DNA of 64,000 nt, from contig CAYTHO010000017.1 in the NCBI GenBank assembly GCA_964437595.1, positions 11,925-75,924 of the forward strand, given 5' to 3'. This document shows positions 58,363 through 64,000 of this stretch, piece after piece (the first letter of the stretch is position 1; each line of letters starts with the position of its first letter). The DNA is from DSYU01 sp964437595. GTDB lineage: Bacteria; Chloroflexota; Anaerolineae; Anaerolineales; Anaerolineaceae. The position numbers and the translations under genes are program-made. Below the pieces are notes generated by a model. That model made no database searches. It was not told the origin of the DNA and saw only the letters and a program-made list of their open reading frames with translations.

Positions 58363-61272
58363 TCACCGCTCTCTTCTTACCGGTAGCGTGAGGATGAAAG
58401 TTGCCCCTTCGCCTGGCTGGCTGGTGGCAGTTATTTCACCCTGGTGCCGGTCGATGATCTTTTTTACGATGGCTAATCCCATGCCGTTGCCTTCATACTG
58501 GCCGCGGCCCTGCAGCCGTTTAAAGGGCTGCAGCATTTGGTCGAATTGCTCTGGATCAAAGCCGATGCCGTTATCCTGGATGCTGATGCGCGCATTTTCC
58601 CTGGCAGTGATCTTGTCTTGATAAACCTGTGCGGAAATCCGCACCACGGGCGGTATCCCCGGCCTATGGAACTTTAAGGCATTCGCGACAATATTTTGCA
58701 GTGCCTGGTGTATCTGTATTGGATCTGCTTCGATGACCGGCAGTGGTTCAACGATCACCTGCCCGCTGGTTCGGTGGATTCGTGCTTCCAGGTCAGACAC
58801 AACGTCTGCCGCCACAACGGATAAGTCGACCTCCGTGAATGGCCGTCCCTGTGTGCTAACCCGAGACAGGCTTAATAGATCTTGAATCATTGCCTGCATA
58901 CGGTCGCTGGCGCCGATCATGCGCTGGAATGCATCCGCGGTTTCTTCATCCAGGTTTCCGCGCAGCTTGTGCTGTATGGTATTGGCAAACAATCGAATCT
59001 TACGCAGCGGTTCCTGCAGGTCGTGCGATGCAACAAAAGCAAACTGCTCCAATTCTCGGTTGCTTTGCTGCAGTTTTTCAGCGTATTCGGATAAAACGGT
59101 TTCCGCTTTTTTTACATCGTGAATATCCGTAGCGGTGCCAAACCAGCGGATCACCTTCCCCTGGTGGTCATATACTGGCCATCCCCTGCTGAGGTGCCAA
59201 TGATATGAACCGTCGGCTCGCTGCACGCGGTGTTCGGCCTGATATAGTTTGCCTGTCCGTACGGCATGCTCCCAGGCGTCTATGGTTGTTTGCTGGTCAT
59301 CTGGGTGTAGAACGGGCGCCCATTCCCATTTTTCCCCATCCAGCGGGGCAATGCCCTTATACTCCAGATATCGTTTGTTATAGTAATCCACGCTTCCATC
59401 TGCTGTGGCAGTCCATACCAACTGCGGAAGCGCATCTGCCAGTTGGCGGAAGTGCCCCGCGCTTTCGCGAAGAGCATTCTCAACCTGCTTGCGTTCCGTC
59501 AAATCCTGAATAACATAAACAATGAGAATGACATTCCCTTCGCTGTTTCGAACTGGAGCAGCGCTGTAAGAAAGAATCCGTTCGAAACCCTTGATATGAT
59601 TTCGCAGCCGGAGTTCATAATCACGCACAAATTCCCCGCGGATAGCCCTGGACGCAGGCCATTCTTCGAACGGCATTAGCCGGCCATCAACGTACATCAG
59701 CTCAAAATTATTCACGTATTGATCAATATCTGAAAACATCTCTTCAATTGACGAAAATCCATGCAGTTCCAGTCCTACGCTGTTGAGGGTAAGGGTGTTT
59801 CCTTGCGCGTCGCCCATCCCAATGCCAACTGGCAAATTTTCCAGGGCAGTTGCTAACTTCTCCCGCTCAACCTCTAAATCGCGTGCCAGTTCACGATACC
59901 GGCGTTCATTTTCTAGCAGGGCTTCGATAGCTTGTTTCTGCTCAGTAATGTCTCGCCATGCAACTACTCCACCAACGATGGCACCGGATGCATCTCGAAT
60001 AGGCCCGGCATTGCATGATAACGGCAGCCGTTTCCCTTGAGCATTTACCTGTACCAGTTCTACATTTTTCACTACCTCTCCCCCCAGAATGGCTCGCACC
60101 AGTGGAATTTCAGGATACGGCATCAAGCGTATTCCATCTTCGTAGTATATTTTCCACTCATCTGCTACCTCGCCGGCAGATTTTCCCTGCATCTGGCCCC
60201 CCAGAAGCTCCTGCCCATAGCGGCTGACCATGCGTATGTTGATTTCCGGTGCATCCGCGATGGTAATACCTTCTGGTACATTTTCCATCAGGGCTTCCAG
60301 CGTGCGCTGACCCTCTTCGGCTTTTGCCAGTGCCTCTTGAAGCTGGTTCTCCCGTTCTTGCAGCGCCTGCTCCATGTGACTGCGCTCGGTGATATCGATG
60401 AAAGCGGCAACGGCTCCACTCGGCTGCCCATTTTCTCCGAACAGCGGCGTGACATTTCCAAGCAGGTGAATCTGGGTTCCATCATCGAATAACACGTCCT
60501 CTTCAAAGTTGCGCAGCGGCTGACCAGTTGCCGCGGAAACTTGCAGCGGAAGCTCCTCAGGAGCCAGTTCGCGTCCATTTTGAAAAACACGAAAATTCTT
60601 CGGCGCCTGTCCCTCTCCAGCCGATTTTGACAGGTTATTGCCTTGGGGTATGCGCAAGAATTCATGCGCGGCCCAGTTTCCAAATACCGCCTTACTTTCG
60701 GAGTCATAGGTTACCCATACAATGGCTGGAACGGCATCTAAGATTGCGTTGATTTCCGCCACTTTCGCTCGCTCTCGCGCTTCACTTTGCCGCAGGTTGG
60801 CCTCGCTTTTACGGAGAGCTTGTTCTTTCTCTTTTATTTCTACTGCATAACGTATGGCTCGTTCGAGCAGCAGCGGGTTTACCTCGGTTTTGGTGAGATA
60901 CAAAGTGGCCCCCGCGCGCATGGCCTCCAAATCGATCTCGTAACTTGTTCTGCTGGTAAACAGGATGAAAGGCGCGGGGTAATTCCGCGCGGTCGACTCG
61001 CGGATCAGTCCCAGCCCGTTGTCAGGCCCCAGCTCATAGTCGATCAATACCGCATGATAATCGGTAGATACCTCCTGCTCATCATTTTTGAGATGGGAAA
61101 ACAGTTTATCTCTACCGGCTGCATAGGACGGAGCCCATTCAACAACATATTTTCGCCCTTTGGCTTCCAGCATCATCTCGCGCACGATATAGTAGTCTTC
61201 TATATCGTCATCAATCACAAGAATTTTCCACGGGCTGCCCGGTGGTTGGGGGACCGAGGTTTGTACTTCCAT
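58363..61272 (-). CDS. Hybrid sensor: receiver, four PAS domains and histidine kinase
   Basis: A 969-residue cytoplasmic signalling protein. A receiver domain (residues about 14-150) has the acidic pair VIDDDIEDY, phospho-acceptor Asp in AVLIDYELG and Lys in YLTKTE. PAS domains follow near 180-300, 320-440, 465-590 and 615-730. The HisKA domain has VASHDLQEPLRKIRLF (His at about 750); the ATPase has NGIGFDPEQF and GNGMGLAIVKKIIDRH. No membrane helix. With a receiver at the start, it may be driven by another kinase. No response regulator gene is adjacent. Confidence 0.93.
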   Translation of the reverse strand: MEVQTSVPQPPGSPWKILVIDDDIEDYYIVREMMLEAKGRKYVVEWAPSYAAGRDKLFSHLKNDEQEVSTDYHAVLIDYELGPDNGLGLIRESTARNYPAPFILFTSRTSYEIDLEAMRAGATLYLTKTEVNPLLLERAIRYAVEIKEKEQALRKSEANLRQSEARERAKVAEINAILDAVPAIVWVTYDSESKAVFGNWAAHEFLRIPQGNNLSKSAGEGQAPKNFRVFQNGRELAPEELPLQVSAATGQPLRNFEEDVLFDDGTQIHLLGNVTPLFGENGQPSGAVAAFIDITERSHMEQALQERENQLQEALAKAEEGQRTLEALMENVPEGITIADAPEINIRMVSRYGQELLGGQMQGKSAGEVADEWKIYYEDGIRLMPYPEIPLVRAILGGEVVKNVELVQVNAQGKRLPLSCNAGPIRDASGAIVGGVVAWRDITEQKQAIEALLENERRYRELARDLEVEREKLATALENLPVGIGMGDAQGNTLTLNSVGLELHGFSSIEEMFSDIDQYVNNFELMYVDGRLMPFEEWPASRAIRGEFVRDYELRLRNHIKGFERILSYSAAPVRNSEGNVILIVYVIQDLTERKQVENALRESAGHFRQLADALPQLVWTATADGSVDYYNKRYLEYKGIAPLDGEKWEWAPVLHPDDQQTTIDAWEHAVRTGKLYQAEHRVQRADGSYHWHLSRGWPVYDHQGKVIRWFGTATDIHDVKKAETVLSEYAEKLQQSNRELEQFAFVASHDLQEPLRKIRLFANTIQHKLRGNLDEETADAFQRMIGASDRMQAMIQDLLSLSRVSTQGRPFTEVDLSVVAADVVSDLEARIHRTSGQVIVEPLPVIEADPIQIHQALQNIVANALKFHRPGIPPVVRISAQVYQDKITARENARISIQDNGIGFDPEQFDQMLQPFKRLQGRGQYEGNGMGLAIVKKIIDRHQGEITATSQPGEGATFILTLPVRRER

Positions 61273-61429
61273 AGAGGAACCCTTTCCAATACCTGCTTCG
61301 ATTGATAGGGATCACATATTGCCATACTAATTCTATCAACAAAACAAAGATCATGTTAATTCTGCCAGCTGAGCGCAGAATATACCTGATCGCAAGCGGG
61401 CAGCACAGTTGATGACCTTGTGCGTTTCT

Positions 61430-63697
61430 TTAAGCTCTCAGCTCCGCCTCATACGGCGCGCCCGGAACATCAGGGCAGCGAAGGCTGCGCGAGAACGGCA
61501 GCGGCAGGGCCGCGGCGCCGCCCTGCAAGCGCAGGGCAAGGGCCTGTTCGGTGATGCCGAAGGGCTGGAGGATATCGGCAGCGGCGCGCAGGAGCAGCCT
61601 GCGGTAGAGCGGCGTATCGATCTGGCGCGGGTCGAGGGGCTCGGGCAGGTCCCAGGCCCACACTTTGCGCGGCCCGCGCGTGTGGAGAAAGCGGATGCGC
61701 TGCCCGGGCTGCGGCTCTTTGCCCGCCTGGCGAAGCTGCAGCGCCGCGCGCGCCGCCGGGGAGGGGCTGGCGTATTTCTCCGGCGCGCGGCTCAACTTCT
61801 GCCCTACCAGCAAATCGCGCGGCGGAACGGCCCCGGCCTGCAGGCGGCGCAGCGCGCGGCGCAGCAGATCGAATGCGCCGGGCAGGTAATCCGGCAGGCT
61901 TTTAGCATCCGGGGCCTGCGCCAGGTGCTCGAGCAGGGCCATCTGCGTCTCGGCTACCCAGGGCGGCGTGTCGCGCCGGCGCGCGCCCAGCCCGCGCACC
62001 TTGACCGAGCCGTCCTGGAAGACGCCGAAATAGCGGTTGCCCACCGGAACGCGGCTGTCGGCGCGCGAGGGCAGGAAGACCACCCAGCGGTAGACCCCAT
62101 CCAGCGCAATGGGCAGCCCGGTGCGGCGGGTCACTTCGGCCAGCAGCGGCTGGAAATCTTCGGGGCAGGCGCAGTCCGCGCGCTGGATCCATAAACCGTC
62201 CACGTACATGTGCAGCACCTCAAACCCGGCATCTTCGGCGGCTTCTTTGGCGCGCAGCAGCGCCTCGCGCCCGCCCGCCGTGACGGCCTCGTGCGCTTCG
62301 ATGCGGCCAAAACGGGCATTTTTGTACCCCAGGTAGCCGAAGCACACCACCAGCAGCCATTTGTGCGCCGCGGCGCGTGCCTTGTACCATTTGCGGCGCG
62401 GGTCCCAGGCGGGCAGGTTGGGGATGCGCTGTTTGAGCTGCACGCGCTTCTTCAGCAGCGGGGCCAGCGTGCGCGGCACCAGGCCGGGGTCTTCGGGGGG
62501 CGGGTCGGAGAGCGACAGGGCGCTTTTCTCGGGCGAGATGTTGCAGCGCACCATCACCGCCGGGTAGAGCGAGACGAAGTCGATGGCGCCCACGTTGCTG
62601 TGCAGGCCCACCACCGGCTGGTACACCAGCCCGCCGAAGTCGGCGTGGATCATATCCAGCAGGGGGCGCGGCTGCTCGACCTGCTGCTTGTGCCAGGGCA
62701 CCAGCACCCCGCCGCGCAGCGCGGTGATCATCTGCATGCACGAGATGCCCGAGCCCGGCGAGACCCTGGCTGCCGTCTGGATGGGCAGCGCGGTGACGCG
62801 CGCGTTCTCCAGGATGCCTTCCAGCGCGTAATCGCTCCACATCATGCTGTTCTTGCGGTCGATGTGCACCCGCCCAAACAGGTGTACCTGCTGCCCGCGG
62901 TAGACCACCTGCCCGTAGGAAAAGTAGGTTTTCTCGGCGATGGTGTGGATGGGGCGGGCTGTGTCGCGGTTGAGGGGCAGTTGGGCCGGGTCGCCGTCCA
63001 CCCTGGCGAGCAGATTTTCGAGCAGCCAGGTGTCGCCGAAATCGGTCAGGAGGATGTCCGGGTCGAACCGGCGCAGGGCGGTCTTGAGCCAGTAGGCCGG
63101 GGCGCTGCCTTCCGGGAAGGGATATTCCTGCTTCCAGGAGCGGCAGCGCAGCTCCAGGCGGGCGGGCCGGGCGTGGCGGGGGTCCTCATCCAGCAGGTTG
63201 ATCTCCAGCACGCGCAGCGGGGGCGGCTCGGGGTCGATATCCCAGGGGGCGTCGATCACGCGCACGGCCTGCACGCTGCCCTGATCGTCGGCCTGGAAGC
63301 AGCAGCGCGCCAGGGGAAAAGCGCCGTGCGCGGCGGCGTAGCGCACCTGGGCCTGGATATCGACATCGTAATAGGTCAGGTCGGGAAAACTGCGCTCGAT
63401 TTCGGAAAACAGCGGGCGCACTGCTGCCGGGTTGGGCGCCTCCACCGCCATGACCGGGATGGCTTCTGGCAGGAACAGGTCGCGGCGGTCTTCGCGCGCC
63501 AGCGGCGGCGCGTCGGGCCGGGAGCGCAGCCAGCGCCACAGCTCGCGCAGGCGCTGCGGCGGGCCGGCGGCGTAGAAGCGCACCGGGAAGGTCTGATGCA
63601 GGCACAGCCGCTGGTCATCGTCGGTGATCAGCCATACGGCCAGCCCGCGCTCGCCGTCTTCGTAAAGGTCCAGCAGCCAGCCGCTGATCTCATTCAT
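61430..63697 (-). CDS. Family B DNA polymerase-like protein with altered motif C
   Basis: A 755-residue protein. Motif A is AIDFVSLYPAVM (Asp373) and motif B is HKWLLVVCFGYLGYKNARFG (about 445-464), both family B. Motif C, normally YGDTDS, reads MYVDGLWIQ (Asp500, then Gly-Leu), so the second catalytic Asp is lost. The N-terminal exonuclease motifs are hard to find (LRVLEINLLDED in place of FDIE). It may be inactive or have another role such as primer or DNA binding. ATG 63697 is chosen by the protein start MNEISGWLLDLYEDGE; GC content is about 70%, above the neighbours. Confidence 0.82.
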   Translation of the reverse strand: MNEISGWLLDLYEDGERGLAVWLITDDDQRLCLHQTFPVRFYAAGPPQRLRELWRWLRSRPDAPPLAREDRRDLFLPEAIPVMAVEAPNPAAVRPLFSEIERSFPDLTYYDVDIQAQVRYAAAHGAFPLARCCFQADDQGSVQAVRVIDAPWDIDPEPPPLRVLEINLLDEDPRHARPARLELRCRSWKQEYPFPEGSAPAYWLKTALRRFDPDILLTDFGDTWLLENLLARVDGDPAQLPLNRDTARPIHTIAEKTYFSYGQVVYRGQQVHLFGRVHIDRKNSMMWSDYALEGILENARVTALPIQTAARVSPGSGISCMQMITALRGGVLVPWHKQQVEQPRPLLDMIHADFGGLVYQPVVGLHSNVGAIDFVSLYPAVMVRCNISPEKSALSLSDPPPEDPGLVPRTLAPLLKKRVQLKQRIPNLPAWDPRRKWYKARAAAHKWLLVVCFGYLGYKNARFGRIEAHEAVTAGGREALLRAKEAAEDAGFEVLHMYVDGLWIQRADCACPEDFQPLLAEVTRRTGLPIALDGVYRWVVFLPSRADSRVPVGNRYFGVFQDGSVKVRGLGARRRDTPPWVAETQMALLEHLAQAPDAKSLPDYLPGAFDLLRRALRRLQAGAVPPRDLLVGQKLSRAPEKYASPSPAARAALQLRQAGKEPQPGQRIRFLHTRGPRKVWAWDLPEPLDPRQIDTPLYRRLLLRAAADILQPFGITEQALALRLQGGAAALPLPFSRSLRCPDVPGAPYEAELRA

Positions 63698-63959
63698 CCT
63701 GGAACCGGTCCCGCAGCGCTTCCACCTGCCCGCGCAGGCGGATGACCTCTTTATGTTCTTCCAGCAGCATGGCCAGCAAGAAGGTTTCCATGGGCAGCAG
63801 GTTGGCGGCGTAGGCGGCAGCCGCCAGGTGCTGCCGGGCGGCGACGAACAGCTCATCGAGGGCCAACTGGTCGGAGCGGCGCAGGGCGCGGCGGAAGCGG
63901 CTGAAGGCGGCCTGTTCTTCGCTCAGTGATTGGGTGATGGATGGCAGCGTGCGGCCCAT
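63690..63959 (-). CDS. Small helical protein upstream of the polymerase gene
   Basis: An 89-residue protein, helical throughout with a leucine-rich end (LLAMLLEEHKEVIRLRGQVEALRDRF), not recognised. It overlaps the polymerase gene by 8 nt, has a strong GAGGAGA site, and is GC-rich like it, so the two form a unit and may act together. Confidence 0.7.
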   Translation of the reverse strand: MGRTLPSITQSLSEEQAAFSRFRRALRRSDQLALDELFVAARQHLAAAAYAANLLPMETFLLAMLLEEHKEVIRLRGQVEALRDRFQDE

Positions 63960-64000
63960 ACGTTTCTCCTCAAAACAAAGATAGCTGGCGGGGTGGGGTG

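Noticed and set aside
61409..63745. Large plus-strand frames (261 and 511 codons) opposite the polymerase
   Set aside because: Typical antisense frames in 70% GC DNA; motifs are only on the minus strand.
1..64000. CRISPR array or Cas genes
   Set aside because: No regularly spaced short repeats and no Cas-like protein seen.
1..64000. rRNA genes
   Set aside because: No rRNA-like sequence noticed; the only RNA gene I can support is tRNA-Arg.

Overview
The window is a bacterial chromosome segment that looks like Chloroflexota, most likely the class Anaerolineae. This is an inference from gene content: a membrane pyrophosphatase, an A-type phosphofructokinase next to an MFS exporter, paired YfhO/GT-C-like membrane proteins, MoxR-DUF58, a rubrerythrin relative and a divergent family B DNA polymerase. 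Background base composition is moderate (about 53-55% GC by eye). The last 2.6 kb is much richer (about 70% in the lines I counted). Genes are dense, on both strands, in short operons with clear rho-independent terminators.

Layout. 1-9.0 kb: end of a proton pyrophosphatase, a pseudouridine synthase, an aldo/keto reductase, an M14 peptidase, a monooxygenase-Fe-ADH pair, a 120-bp MITE-like inverted repeat, DegV and glucose-6-phosphate dehydrogenase. 9.0-21.9 kb: zinc-ribbon and SH3b proteins, a hydrolase, phosphofructokinase, MFS transporter, SmpB, a polyprenol/diacylglycerol-kinase-like membrane protein that seems to use an ATA or ATC start, histidine ammonia-lyase, a Tat-exported L,D-transpeptidase, a thiol-redox pair, and the PgeF-YggS-YggT-YggU block. 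21.9-25.3 kb: a NACHT/HEAT ATPase translationally coupled to a coiled-coil zinc-ribbon protein. 25.5-35.5 kb: four large polytopic membrane proteins in an A-B-A'-B' order, then MoxR and DUF58. 35.6-39.5 kb, minus strand: Hsp20, Lon, a stand-alone receiver and MogA/MoaB.

39.7-49.8 kb is an integrative element inside a tRNA-Arg(TCT) gene, bounded by a perfect 68-bp direct repeat. It has a tyrosine recombinase at each end, a primase-polymerase-like replication protein, small zinc-finger and helix-turn-helix proteins, membrane/SH3b proteins and many unknown small genes. I see no capsid, portal, large terminase, relaxase or type IV secretion gene. The element has only one GATC in about 9.9 kb, while the host has one every 150-200 bp. 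The tRNA now takes its 5' part and its upstream promoter region from the element. This is the best candidate for an undescribed system.

49.8-64 kb: a decayed discoidin-like fragment, a chemoreceptor with an apparently lobe-swapped sugar-binding domain in its cytoplasmic part, a second DegV, a nitrilase-family amidase, a rubrerythrin-like protein without its metal ligands, an aldo/keto reductase, an alpha/beta hydrolase, a DUF1361 membrane protein, a REC-PAS-histidine kinase, and a GC-rich block with a family B DNA polymerase whose motif C is broken.

Several genes (smpB, the L,D-transpeptidase, the zinc-ribbon protein) have a good -10 box exactly 7 nt before the start codon, so their mRNAs are probably leaderless.
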